A DNA stretch of 64,000 nucleotides from Chitinophaga varians (GTDB taxonomy: Bacteria; Bacteroidota; Bacteroidia; Chitinophagales; Chitinophagaceae), in the NCBI RefSeq assembly GCF_012641275.1, contig NZ_JABAIA010000001.1, positions 310,001 to 374,000 of the forward strand. Reading direction: 5' to 3'. Position numbers and translations under genes: made by a program. The notes below the pieces were generated by a model. The model did no database searches. It saw only the letters and a program-made list of their open reading frames with translations, and was not told the origin of the DNA. Position 1 is the first letter of the stretch. Every line of letters starts with the position of its first letter. Positions 17,018 through 25,880 of this stretch are shown piece by piece.

Positions 17018-18145
17018 TTATAAATTACCGCGCAGGGCCTGTTCTCTTTCGATGGACTCAAACAGTGCCTTGAAATTTCCTTTACCGAAAGACTGGGCAC
17101 CTTTACGCTGTATGATTTCAAAAAATACGGTTGGACGGTCCTGGATAGGCTTTGTAAAAATCTGCAGCAGATAGCCTTCATCATCGCGGTCAACCAGGAT
17201 ACCGAGCTTACGCAGCGGTTCTATAGACTCATCGATGGTACCTACTCTTTCCAGCAATGTATCATAATAGGAACCAGGAACGGTCAGAAACTCCACGCCG
17301 CGGCCCTGCAGGTCGGAAACGGTCTGAATGATGTCGTTGGTAGCGATGGCAACGTGTTGCACGCCAGGGCCACCATAGAAATCCAGGTACTCTTCGATCT
17401 GGGATTTTTTCTTCCCTTCAGCAGGTTCGTTGATCGGGAATTTCACACGGCCGTTACCGTTACTCATTACTTTACTCATGAGTGCTGAGTATTCGGTGGA
17501 GATATCGCTGTCATCGAAGGAGATCAGGTTTTTGAAGCCCATGGTGCGCTCATAGAAAGACACCCAGGTATTCATTTCGTTCCAGCCTACGTTGCCCACG
17601 CAGTGGTCTACATATTGCAAACCGGTATCGGTAGGGTTATAGGCGGTTTTCCACTCCTTGTAACCTGGCAGGAAAGGGCCATTATAATTTTTTCGTTCAA
17701 TGAACAGGTGTACGGTATCGCCGTAAGTCTGGATACCGCTGCGCACTACTTCGCCGAATTCATCTTTTTCCACTACTGGCTCCAGGTAAGGAGTAGCGCC
17801 ACGTTTAACGGTTTCTTCAAAAGCAGAACGGGCATCGTCTACCCAGAGCGCCAGTACCTTTACACCGTCGCCGTGTTTGGCCACATGGCGTGCAATATCG
17901 CCATCGGGCAACAGGGAGGTGGTCAGTACGAAGCGAAGTTTGTTTTGTACCAGCACATAGGAAGCCCGGTCTTTCACGCCGGTTTCAGGGCCGGCGTAGG
18001 CCACTGACTGAAAACCGAAAGCGGTCTTATAATAGTGTGCGGCCTGTTTTGCGTTTCCTACGTAAAACTCAACGTAATCAGTACCGTTCAATGGCAGAAA
18101 ATCCTGCCCAGTCAGGTTGGAAGCGTTTGCTACTGCGGTTTCCAT
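17018..18145 (-). CDS. hpd: 4-hydroxyphenylpyruvate dioxygenase
   Basis: A non-haem iron enzyme that converts 4-hydroxyphenylpyruvate to homogentisate in tyrosine breakdown. It has two vicinal-oxygen-chelate halves over 375 aa. The three iron ligands are visible: His181 (YVDHCVGNV), His264 (GVQHVAIATNDI) and Glu343 (VFFEIIQRKG). The C-terminal GNFKALFESIEREQ helix that covers the active site is present. The gene follows hmgA on the same strand with a 72-nt gap, and a strong terminator lies downstream, so the two probably form one transcript. Confidence 0.96.
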   Translation of the reverse strand: METAVANASNLTGQDFLPLNGTDYVEFYVGNAKQAAHYYKTAFGFQSVAYAGPETGVKDRASYVLVQNKLRFVLTTSLLPDGDIARHVAKHGDGVKVLALWVDDARSAFEETVKRGATPYLEPVVEKDEFGEVVRSGIQTYGDTVHLFIERKNYNGPFLPGYKEWKTAYNPTDTGLQYVDHCVGNVGWNEMNTWVSFYERTMGFKNLISFDDSDISTEYSALMSKVMSNGNGRVKFPINEPAEGKKKSQIEEYLDFYGGPGVQHVAIATNDIIQTVSDLQGRGVEFLTVPGSYYDTLLERVGTIDESIEPLRKLGILVDRDDEGYLLQIFTKPIQDRPTVFFEIIQRKGAQSFGKGNFKALFESIEREQALRGNL

Positions 18146-18217
18146 AATTCAGTGTTTTAGATTTTTGTTGTTTAAGTTGTTTTGGTGTGTATCTGTTGAT
18201 TGTTTTGCTGTTGTATT

Positions 18218-19375
18218 TTATTCTGCCCAGCTCATCACATAACCGCCGTCTTCAATGCCCAGTGCCGCCTCGGTGATTTGCAGGGGATGGAAAGTGTCTA
18301 CCATTACCGCCAGTTCTTTGGTTTCTTTGGCGCCAATGCTTTTCTCCACCGCTCCGGGATGCGGGCCATGCGGTATACCGGCAGGATGCAGTGTGATCAT
18401 GCCACGGGTGACGTGTTTGCGGCTCATAAAGTCACCGTCCACATAGTAGAGCACTTCATCGCTGTCAATGTTGCTGTGATTGTAGGGAGCCGGTATGGCC
18501 TGCGGATGATAATCGAACAGACGCGGACAGAAAGAGCACACTACGAAATTGTTGCCTTCAAATGTCTGATGTACCGGCGGTGGCTGGTGTACCCTGCCTG
18601 TGATAGGTTCAAAATCATGAATAGAGAAAGCGAAAGGATATTCACAACCATCCCATCCCACTACATCAAAAGGATGATGTTTATAATGAATGGGATAGAT
18701 CACCCCTTTCTTTTTTATGTTGATCAGGAAGTCTCCCTCCTGGTCTATTGTTTCCAGATTTTTAGGCTGCCTGATGTCGCGCTCACAATAGGGTGCATGT
18801 TCCAGCAGCTGTCCGTATTTGCTGAGATACCGCTTTGGATAACGCATAGGGCTAAACGATTCCACGATAAAAAGGCGGTTGTTTTCCGTAGCGAAACTGA
18901 TCTGGTAAATGGTGCCGCGGGGAATCACCAGGTAGTCGCCATAGCCGAATTCCAGTTGACCGTATTGTGTTCTCAGCAATCCGCTTCCTTCGTGCACAAA
19001 AATCATTTCATCCGCATCGGCATTTTTGTAAAAGTAGGCTTCCATGCTTTTACGTGGCGCGGCCAGTACGATATGCAGGTCATTGTTTACCAGTACGGCT
19101 TTGCGGCTTTTCAGGAAATCATCTTCCGGCTGGATATTAAAGCCCTGAAAGCTGCGGTGTTTCAGCATTTTCTCTTCCGCCACTTTCGGCGCCACCACAT
19201 AGGGCTCATCCACTTTCACGATTTCAGTAGGCGGATGGCAGTGGTACAGCAGGCTGGAATGGGAAGAAAAACCCTCTGTAGAAAACAATTGTTCCGAATA
19301 CAGTCCCCCGTCCGGTTTGCGGAACTGGGTATGCCGTTTATGTGGGATTTGTCCTAGTTGATGATAATGTGGCAT
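18218..19375 (-). CDS. hmgA: Homogentisate 1,2-dioxygenase
   Basis: A cupin-type iron enzyme that opens the ring of homogentisate to maleylacetoacetate, the step after Hpd. Likely iron ligands are His300 in PYNHSN, Glu307 in SDEVLYY and His336 in AGIPHGPHPG. The conserved GWDGCEYPFAFSI and RVHQPPPVHQTFEGNNF segments are present. The 385-aa length is usual for the bacterial short form. It is the first gene of the hmgA-hpd pair. A candidate promoter lies about 180 nt upstream. Fumarylacetoacetase and maleylacetoacetate isomerase are not in the window. Confidence 0.94.
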   Translation of the reverse strand: MPHYHQLGQIPHKRHTQFRKPDGGLYSEQLFSTEGFSSHSSLLYHCHPPTEIVKVDEPYVVAPKVAEEKMLKHRSFQGFNIQPEDDFLKSRKAVLVNNDLHIVLAAPRKSMEAYFYKNADADEMIFVHEGSGLLRTQYGQLEFGYGDYLVIPRGTIYQISFATENNRLFIVESFSPMRYPKRYLSKYGQLLEHAPYCERDIRQPKNLETIDQEGDFLINIKKKGVIYPIHYKHHPFDVVGWDGCEYPFAFSIHDFEPITGRVHQPPPVHQTFEGNNFVVCSFCPRLFDYHPQAIPAPYNHSNIDSDEVLYYVDGDFMSRKHVTRGMITLHPAGIPHGPHPGAVEKSIGAKETKELAVMVDTFHPLQITEAALGIEDGGYVMSWAE

Positions 19376-19552
19376 AACGCGTTATTGATTAAAAGACTGT
19401 TTTGGTGTATGTAATATTGAATTGGTGTATGACGCTAAAAAATCTGTTGTATTGGATATTATCACGCAGCACAATAAAGGCTGATGCTAAAAGACAAATT
19501 GCCAGGTAAAACGATGTGCGCACATGCAGCAACAGCGATAAGAAAGCCATTA

Positions 19553-19583
19553 CAAAGTTACGCGATATAAACAGGAAAAGCAG
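19553..19583 (-). promoter_or_regulatory. Candidate promoter for hmgA-hpd
   Basis: On the minus strand TAACTTTG (19553-19560) matches the Bacteroidota -7 box TAnnTTTG. CTG at 19581-19583 stands 20 nt upstream, one base off the TTG -33 box. The implied 5' UTR is about 170 nt. The rest of the 19376-19864 gap holds no gene; an imperfect hairpin (GCAGCC/GGCTGT, about 19580-19600) is the only other structure noted. Confidence 0.45.
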
Positions 19584-19864
19584 CCGGAAGGGGCTGTTTC
19601 GGAAGGGTTATGCCAGAGCCGAATCCATGGCGAGGGTGGCCATGAGAAAGTAGTAGTTAAGCTGACTGTTGCTTGTATATTTCAGTGAAACGGACAAGTG
19701 GCAAATAATTTAGTCAGCTAAAGTTAAGGATATTTTATTTCCTTCCAAGTAAAATATTGTTTTAGCAGGAAAATACTAGCACCTAAAACCGTACACTTTG
19801 TTTTTTTGGCCATTACCTTGTCATTCTTATAAAAACTATCTTAGTGTTCTTTAGCATATATATC

Positions 19865-20527
19865 ATGAAATACTTATTGTTATTGTTTCTGTTGCCCTTT
19901 ACTGTTTTGGCACAATCAAAAGGCCCCAACCAGCCGTTGAGCATCCCTAAAAGCTATAAAAAAGTGGCTGAGGCCACAGGCGATCTTGACAAGGACGGCA
20001 AGGATGAACAGGTGATGATCTATGACACGGAACCGGACAAGGAAGATAATTTTAAAAGGATATTATATATCTGCCGGGTCACTGACGGAGGATTAAGTCT
20101 CTGGAGACAAAAAGTGCTGGCTGTGCTGCCCGCCCATTCCATGCCACAGTACACCGAGGTAAAAGACCTGGCCATCAATCGCAATACGATAGTGCTCAAA
20201 CAGGAAGAGTACCCCGGTGGCAGGAACCTCACACAATACACCCATATCTTCCGCTTCCAGCAAAACGACTGGTACCTGATCGGTTCCAGGGTCGCGATGA
20301 ACACGAACTGCTGGGGCGCACAGATCTTCGAGATCAATTTTTCCACCGGTGACGTGGTGGTATCCGTTGTTCCCGACGGCGGCTGTGACGAAGAGAACAG
20401 TACCCAGCCAAAGAAAAGCCGCCAGCAATACAAACATACGTTTACCACCCTTCCTCTGCTGGATAAATTTGAATTAGGGGAAAACCAGCTGCATATTCCG
20501 GGATGCAAGGAGACGATTTATTATTGA
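19865..20527 (+). CDS. Secreted hypothetical protein
   Basis: I do not recognise a named family. The ATG at 19865 gives 220 aa with a clear signal peptide (MKYLLLLFLLPFTVLAQ). An ATG at 19844 would only put seven residues before it. The body is a single domain with repeated patterns of secreted beta-rich proteins, for example ATGDLDKDGKDEQVMIYDT near residue 37, which resembles an FG-GAP/VCBS-like calcium-binding loop (DLDKDGKDE), and LIGSRVAMNTNCWGAQIFEINFST. It stands alone between hmgA and the thr operon. A type A palindromic repeat begins 3 nt after its stop codon and may act as its terminator. Confidence 0.75.
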   Translation: MKYLLLLFLLPFTVLAQSKGPNQPLSIPKSYKKVAEATGDLDKDGKDEQVMIYDTEPDKEDNFKRILYICRVTDGGLSLWRQKVLAVLPAHSMPQYTEVKDLAINRNTIVLKQEEYPGGRNLTQYTHIFRFQQNDWYLIGSRVAMNTNCWGAQIFEINFSTGDVVVSVVPDGGCDEENSTQPKKSRQQYKHTFTTLPLLDKFELGENQLHIPGCKETIYY

Positions 20528-20529
20528 GT

Positions 20530-20556
20530 CCCCAGGGCTGAAGCCCTGGGCGACGA
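20530..20556 (+). repeat. REP-like palindromic repeat, type A
   Basis: CCAGGGC-TGAA-GCCCTGG hairpin (7-bp stem, TGAA loop) followed by GCGACGAT, starting directly after the stop codon at 20525-20527. Same orientation as the copies at 8382 and 43111. Confidence 0.7.
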
Positions 20557-20854
20557 TTTGTTTCAGTTTATCAGCCGCATTCCGCTCGTTATTCTCCATC
20601 TCTTTTTATCGAAGATTATTTGTCATACGAACTATGACAAATAAAACATCATTTAGTGGCTCATTTTTAGCCATATTTGTCACATAATTGTCTTTAAAAT
20701 ATTCATTCTGACATCCAAACAGATCCTAAGCCAGGATATTCCAATTAAAAAAAACGCAGTATATCGTACAAAAATTCATGTTAAATGTATTTTTTTAAAT
20801 AAAAACTAATTAAACACTTATTATTTAGAATATTCATAAATATCCCCACTACCC

Positions 20855-20885
20855 TTTTATTTACCGGTAGAATTCCAGACTTTTG
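20855..20885 (+). promoter_or_regulatory. Candidate thrA promoter
   Basis: GACTTTTG (20878-20885) is one base off the TAnnTTTG -7 box and TTT (20855-20857) stands 20 nt upstream in place of TTG. The implied start near 20890 would begin the transcript just before the leader stem at 20894. Upstream, 20557-20854 is AT-rich and shows no gene. Confidence 0.35.
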
Positions 20886-20893
20886 TTACACAA

Positions 20894-21018
20894 TCGTCAT
20901 AATAGTGCAAGCAATCGCTACATATCACCTCTCCTCCGCCACTCCCTCCTCCCAGGGGGAATGCCTGAGCACTATTATTACGACCACCATTACAACCCCG
21001 GCGCGGGGTTAGTTTTCA
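20894..21018 (+). promoter_or_regulatory. Candidate threonine/isoleucine attenuation leader of thrABC
   Basis: Three signals lie together upstream of thrA. First, 20894-20908 pairs with 20969-20983 (14 of 15 positions). Second, a codon run ACT ATT ATT ACG ACC ACC ATT ACA ACC (20971-20997) encodes TIITTTITT, much like the E. coli thr leader peptide, and ends at TAG 21010-21012. Third, a 7-bp hairpin AACCCCG-GCG-CGGGGTT (20994-21010) followed by AGTTTT resembles a terminator. The weak point is the start codon: the only in-frame candidate is GTG at 20905, and the nearby ATG at 20961 (preceded by AGGGGGA) is in another frame, giving a His/Tyr-rich 39-aa frame. Regulation by attenuation is an inference. 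Confidence 0.5.
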
Positions 21019-21092
21019 CATATCATCCAGCGACCACACCCGTGGTAACAACCGGAAACCCGGAATATCCATTCGTATAAATTTTATTCACT

Positions 21093-23537
21093 ATGCAAGT
21101 ACTTAAGTTTGGCGGTACTTCCGTTGGAAGCGCCAAAGCCATAGACCAGGTTTGTCAGATCCTCAAAAAACACAAGCCGGCAGGCCGTTATGCGATCGTT
21201 GTATCGGCATTGGGCGGCACTACGGACAAGCTTATACGTTGCGGACAGCTGGCCGGTGAAGGTCAGGAACAATACAAGTCCGTATTACAGGAAATAGAAA
21301 ACAGGCACCTGGACACTATCCGCGAATTGTTCCCTATCACTGCGCAAAGCAGCATGATCAGCCAACTGAAGAAAAAACTCAACGCCCTTGAAAACCTGTG
21401 TGACGGCATCTTCCAGGTAGGTGAGCTAAGCGCCCGCTCGCTCGACAAAATCATGAGCTACGGCGAACTGATCTCCTGCGTGATCGTGGCGGAAAAGCTC
21501 AGGCAGCAAGGCTTCTCTGCTACCTGCAAAGACAGCCGGGAACTGATTGTAACCGATAACAACTATGGCCACGCCACTGTTAACTTCCACGCTACCAACC
21601 ACCTGATCACAGAATATTTTGCGCAGCATCCGGCAGACTATTTCGTACTTCCCGGCTTTGTGGCCGCCGCCGCCGATGGCGACACTACCACCCTGGGCCG
21701 CGGCGGTTCCGACTATACCGCCGCTATCATCGCCGCAGCTGTAAACGCAGACCTGCTCGACATCTGGACAGATGTAAGCGGCATGATGACTGCCGATCCC
21801 CGGCTGGTGTCCCAGGCCCTTCCCATTGCCCACATCTCTTATGAAGAAGCCATGGAGCTGTCACACTTCGGCGCCAAAGTAATTTATCCGCCCACCATAC
21901 AACCGGTGATGGATAAACGAATTCCCATCTGGATCAAAAACACCTTTGCCCCGGAAGACTATGGCACCCTGATACAGGACACAGAAGAGCGTTCTTTCCC
22001 GGTGACCGGCATCTCCGGCATTCAACATATATCCCTGCTCACCCTTGAAGGGAGTGGCATGGTCGGCATTCCCGGCTTCTCTAAAAGACTGTTTGAAGCG
22101 CTCCTACAGGAACGCATCAACGTTATTTTCATTACCCAGAGCTCTTCCGAGCACTCTATCACCGTGGGCATACACGAAGCTGATATGCTAAAAGCCAAAA
22201 CAGCGGTAGACAGTGAATTTGCCCAGGAGATACACGACAAACGCATCGATCCGTTGCAGGTGGAAAAAGACCTCTGCATCGTGGCAGTGGTGGGCGACAA
22301 AATGAAAAACCACCATGGCACCAGCGGCAAGCTGTTCGGCACCCTCGGCCGCAACGGCGTCAACGTCAGGGCTATCGCCCAGGGCTCTACGGAGAAAAAC
22401 ATCTCCGCCGTGATCAATAAAGCAGATCTCAAAAAAGCGCTCAACCTGATACATGAAGCGTTTTTCGAAGCACCGCTCAAACAGGTCAACCTGTTCGTGG
22501 CCGGCGTAGGCAATGTAGGCAGTAAATTACTGGAACAGCTGCAGCAACAACAGCATTACCTGCAGGAAGAACTGGGATTACAAATAAGAGTGGCCGGTAT
22601 GGCCAACAGCAAAAACGCCCTGTTCAGCGAATATGGCATCGGCCTTCACGACTGGAAAAACCAGCTGACACAAGGCGACGCCATGGACCTGGCCTCCTTT
22701 GTGGAACGCATCAAAGCCATGAACCTGCGTAACAGCGTTTTCGTAGACAACACCGCCAGCGCCGATGTGGCCGCCGTGTACCATGAGTTCCTGCAACATG
22801 GCATTTCCGTGGTCACCTGCAACAAAATCGCCTGTTCATCGGACTATGCCTATTACAAAAAGCTGAAAGACCTGGCCCGTAAATACAACGCTTCCTTCCT
22901 CTTTGAAACCAATGTGGGCGCAGGCCTCCCCGTTATTAATACCCTCAATGACCTTGTAAGGAGCGGTGACAGGGTACAGAGCATTGAAGCGGTGCTTTCC
23001 GGCAGCCTGAACTTCGTATTTAACCACTTTGTGAACGGCAACAGTTTCCGCAGCGTAGTAAAAGCAGCACAGGACGAAGGTTATACTGAGCCCGATCCAC
23101 GTATTGACCTCAGCGGCAAAGATGTAATGCGAAAAATCCTGATACTGGCACGAGAGAGTGGCGCCGCTATCGAAATGGACGATATCACCAACCATTCCTT
23201 CCTGCCCGAAGCCTGCCTGGACGCCCCGTCCGTAGCTGATTTCTATGAAACGCTGGACGAACATGCGGACCATTTCCAGCAGTTGTACCACGAAGCGGCC
23301 AGTGCCGGCAAGAGGCTGAAGTTCGTGGCCCGCTATGCCGATGGCCAGGCATCCGTAGGCCTGCAATGTGTGGCGCCCGACCATCCTTTCTACAAACTGG
23401 AAGGCAAAGACAACATCGTGCTTTACACCACCAACCGGTACCAGGAACAACCGCTGATTGTAAAAGGCGCCGGGGCCGGCGCAGACGTGACCGCCTCCGG
23501 AATTTTCGCAGACATTATCCGGTCGGCCCGTTTATGA
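21093..23537 (+). CDS. thrA: Bifunctional aspartokinase/homoserine dehydrogenase
   Basis: A fused enzyme of 814 aa that catalyses the first and third steps of the threonine/methionine branch. The aspartokinase half begins with MQVLKFGGTSVGSAKAI and includes GRGGSDYTAAIIAAAVNAD. Two ACT-type regulatory segments follow (about residues 310-455). The homoserine dehydrogenase half starts near residue 465 with NLFVAGVGNVGSKLLEQL and contains FETNVGAGLPVINTL and EPDPRIDLSGKDVMRK. The length matches E. coli ThrA (about 820 aa). It is the first gene of thrABC; thrB starts 76 nt later. The leader at 20894-21018 suggests control by threonine/isoleucine supply. Confidence 0.97.
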   Translation: MQVLKFGGTSVGSAKAIDQVCQILKKHKPAGRYAIVVSALGGTTDKLIRCGQLAGEGQEQYKSVLQEIENRHLDTIRELFPITAQSSMISQLKKKLNALENLCDGIFQVGELSARSLDKIMSYGELISCVIVAEKLRQQGFSATCKDSRELIVTDNNYGHATVNFHATNHLITEYFAQHPADYFVLPGFVAAAADGDTTTLGRGGSDYTAAIIAAAVNADLLDIWTDVSGMMTADPRLVSQALPIAHISYEEAMELSHFGAKVIYPPTIQPVMDKRIPIWIKNTFAPEDYGTLIQDTEERSFPVTGISGIQHISLLTLEGSGMVGIPGFSKRLFEALLQERINVIFITQSSSEHSITVGIHEADMLKAKTAVDSEFAQEIHDKRIDPLQVEKDLCIVAVVGDKMKNHHGTSGKLFGTLGRNGVNVRAIAQGSTEKNISAVINKADLKKALNLIHEAFFEAPLKQVNLFVAGVGNVGSKLLEQLQQQQHYLQEELGLQIRVAGMANSKNALFSEYGIGLHDWKNQLTQGDAMDLASFVERIKAMNLRNSVFVDNTASADVAAVYHEFLQHGISVVTCNKIACSSDYAYYKKLKDLARKYNASFLFETNVGAGLPVINTLNDLVRSGDRVQSIEAVLSGSLNFVFNHFVNGNSFRSVVKAAQDEGYTEPDPRIDLSGKDVMRKILILARESGAAIEMDDITNHSFLPEACLDAPSVADFYETLDEHADHFQQLYHEAASAGKRLKFVARYADGQASVGLQCVAPDHPFYKLEGKDNIVLYTTNRYQEQPLIVKGAGAGADVTASGIFADIIRSARL

Positions 23538-23613
23538 CGACCTGTTAAATCTCTGTAACCTCGTTGCATAAGCAACACCGAATGATTAAATTAATGAACG
23601 CAACCCTTCCCAT

Positions 23614-24540
23614 ATGGACAGTATAAAAGTATTCGCCCCCGGCACTGTTGCCAATGTAGCCTGCGGCTTCGATGTCATCGGTCTTGCCATGGACGCGCCC
23701 GGCGATGAGATGATCCTTCGCCGCACCAGTGCCCCCGGCATCCGCATCAAAGCCGTACACGGCGCCGACCTGCCCGTTGACCCGGCTAAAAACGTAGCCA
23801 GCGTGGCGGTTCAGGCATTGCTGCAAAAATATGACCATCCCGATACCGGTATTGAAATAGAGATATTCAAACATATCCACCCCGGCAGCGGCATCGGCTC
23901 CAGCGCCGCCAGCAGCGCCGGTGCCGTCGTGGCGGCCAACCACCTGCTGGGTGAACCGTTCACCAAAAAACAACTGGTGCGCTTCGCCATGGAAGGAGAA
24001 AGACTGGCCTGTGGCTCCGCGCATGCCGACAACGTGGCGCCGGCCATCCTCGGCGGATTCACGCTCGTACGCAGCTACCGCCCGCTGGACATCACTACCC
24101 TGCATACGCCCGCAGAATTGTGGGTGACTGTTATCCATCCGCAGATAGAAGTCAAAACCTCCGATGCCCGCGAAATACTCAAACAGAAAGTGCTAATGAC
24201 AGACGCCATCCGCCAGTGGGGCAACGTAGGCGCCATGGTAGCCGCGCTCTACCAGGAAGACTATGACCTCATCAGCCGTTCACTGGAAGATGTTATCGTG
24301 GAACCGGTACGCTCTATCCTCATTCCCGCTTTCCAGGAACTGAAGCTCAAATGCAAGGAAGCCGGCGCACTCGGTGGCGGCATCTCCGGCTCAGGGCCGT
24401 CCGTGTTCATGCTCAGCAAAGGCGAAGCCAACGCTCGCAAGGTCGCGGACACGATGAACAACGTATATGCGCCACTGGGAGTGGACTACAAAATATACGT
24501 GTCTCGCATCAACACCGCCGGCGTTAAAATCATTGACTAA
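23614..24540 (+). CDS. thrB: Homoserine kinase
   Basis: A GHMP-family kinase that phosphorylates homoserine with ATP. The N-terminal MDSIKVFAPGTVANVACGFD is the family start. The ATP-binding motif is HPGSGIGSSAASSAGAVVA (residues 89-107), and the C-terminal GGGISGSGPSVFML motif closes the site. The length of 308 aa is normal. It lies between thrA (76 nt upstream) and thrC (21 nt downstream) in the conserved thr operon order. Confidence 0.96.
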   Translation: MDSIKVFAPGTVANVACGFDVIGLAMDAPGDEMILRRTSAPGIRIKAVHGADLPVDPAKNVASVAVQALLQKYDHPDTGIEIEIFKHIHPGSGIGSSAASSAGAVVAANHLLGEPFTKKQLVRFAMEGERLACGSAHADNVAPAILGGFTLVRSYRPLDITTLHTPAELWVTVIHPQIEVKTSDAREILKQKVLMTDAIRQWGNVGAMVAALYQEDYDLISRSLEDVIVEPVRSILIPAFQELKLKCKEAGALGGGISGSGPSVFMLSKGEANARKVADTMNNVYAPLGVDYKIYVSRINTAGVKIID

Positions 24541-24561
24541 TTTTTCACCAATCCAAATCGC

Positions 24562-25857
24562 ATGCAGTATTATAGTTTACAGGACGCACAGCACAAAGCA
24601 TCATTCGAAACTGCCGTTATACAAGGTATTGCGCCAGACAAAGGATTATACTTTCCCGCGCAGATTCCTTCACTCGACCCGGAATTTATTAGTCAGCTGC
24701 ATACCTATACGGACCAGGAGATCGGCTATGAAGTGATCCGTCCGTTTATCGGCGATGAGATACCGGAAGCCGCACTGAAAAAGATTGTGAACGACACACT
24801 GCATTTCCCTTTTCCGATACAAAAGGTCACCGGTCACACTTACGCCCTGGAGCTTTTTCACGGCCCCACCCTCGCCTTTAAAGACGTAGGCGCCCGCTTC
24901 ATGGCTGGTTGCCTTGGGTACTTCCGGCGCAGCAGCAGCCGGCCGGTCACCGTGCTGGTAGCCACTTCCGGCGACACCGGCGGCGCCGTGGCCAGTGGTT
25001 TTTATAATGTTCCCGGCGTGGATGTGGTCATCCTCTACCCTTCCAAAAAAGTAAGCACCTTACAGGAAAAACAACTGACCACCCTCGGCGGCAACATCCG
25101 CGCACTGGAGGTACAGGGCACTTTCGATGACTGCCAGCGCATGGTGAAAAGCGCTTTCCTGGATGCAGACATACAGTCGCACCGGCAGCTTACCTCCGCC
25201 AATTCCATCAACGTGGCCCGCTGGCTGCCGCAGATGTTTTATTATTTCCTGGCCTACAAACAGATGAAAGCCGCTCATCCGCGGCTGGTATTCGCCGTGC
25301 CCAGCGGCAACTTCGGTAATATCTGCGCCGGCATGATGGCCGCCGCCATCGGGCTGCCGGTATCTCATTTTGTTGCCGCCACCAACGTCAATGATACCGT
25401 GCCCCGATTCATGCAAAACGGCCGGTACGAACCGGGCAAAGCGGTACCTACCCTGTCCAACGCCATGGACGTGGCCGACCCCAGCAATTTCGTACGGGTA
25501 TTACAGTTATTTGGCAACAGCCTGCCGGCACTAAAGGAAAAATTTACCGCTTACGCATACACGGACAAAGACACTGCCCGCACCATGGAGCAGGTTTGGA
25601 AAGAACACCATTATATGCTGGACCCTCACGGCGCCGTGGGTTATCTGGGCCTGCAGCAGTTTCTTGCTGATGCACCTGAGCTGACCGGCGTATTCCTGGA
25701 AACAGCACACCCGGTGAAGTTTGAAGACACCGCGCCCAAAGCCGTGCGTGACGAAATTCACACACCGCCCCGCGTGATGTCGCTCTATGGCAGGGAAAAA
25801 AACGCCACGCTCCTGCCGGCAGATTACGACGCGTTCAAAAACTGGTTAATGCGCTAA
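24562..25857 (+). CDS. thrC: Threonine synthase
   Basis: A PLP-dependent enzyme that converts O-phosphohomoserine to threonine. The PLP lysine lies in TLAFKDVGARFMAG (near residue 112). Further family segments are ATSGDTGGAVASGFY, the phosphate-binding SGNFGN, and TLSNAMDVADPSNFVR. The 431-aa length and the start MQYYSLQDAQHKASFE fit the bacterial long (E. coli-like) class. It is the last biosynthetic gene of thrABC. A TPR lipoprotein gene follows after 23 nt but may have its own promoter. Confidence 0.96.
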   Translation: MQYYSLQDAQHKASFETAVIQGIAPDKGLYFPAQIPSLDPEFISQLHTYTDQEIGYEVIRPFIGDEIPEAALKKIVNDTLHFPFPIQKVTGHTYALELFHGPTLAFKDVGARFMAGCLGYFRRSSSRPVTVLVATSGDTGGAVASGFYNVPGVDVVILYPSKKVSTLQEKQLTTLGGNIRALEVQGTFDDCQRMVKSAFLDADIQSHRQLTSANSINVARWLPQMFYYFLAYKQMKAAHPRLVFAVPSGNFGNICAGMMAAAIGLPVSHFVAATNVNDTVPRFMQNGRYEPGKAVPTLSNAMDVADPSNFVRVLQLFGNSLPALKEKFTAYAYTDKDTARTMEQVWKEHHYMLDPHGAVGYLGLQQFLADAPELTGVFLETAHPVKFEDTAPKAVRDEIHTPPRVMSLYGREKNATLLPADYDAFKNWLMR

Positions 25858-25865
25858 GGATTTCT

Positions 25866-25873
25866 TAGTTTTG
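25866..25873 (+). promoter_or_regulatory. -7 box directly upstream of the TPR lipoprotein start
   Basis: TAGTTTTG matches TAnnTTTG and ends 7 nt before the ATG at 25881, inside the short gap after thrC. A TGG/CTG stands in the -33 position. It would give a leaderless or near-leaderless mRNA. Confidence 0.4.
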
Positions 25874-25880
25874 GCGGCGT

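Noticed and set aside
18200..19357. A 385-codon plus-strand open frame
   Set aside because: Antisense of hmgA, whose iron ligands are clear.
19376..19864. A tRNA or RNA gene in the gap before the secreted protein gene
   Set aside because: Only an imperfect hairpin near 19580-19600 was seen; no cloverleaf or promoter-terminator pair.
20961..21080. A 39-aa His/Tyr-rich ORF upstream of thrA
   Set aside because: Starts at an ATG with AGGGGGA before it, but the amino acids make no sense for thr regulation; kept only as an alternative frame in the leader description.
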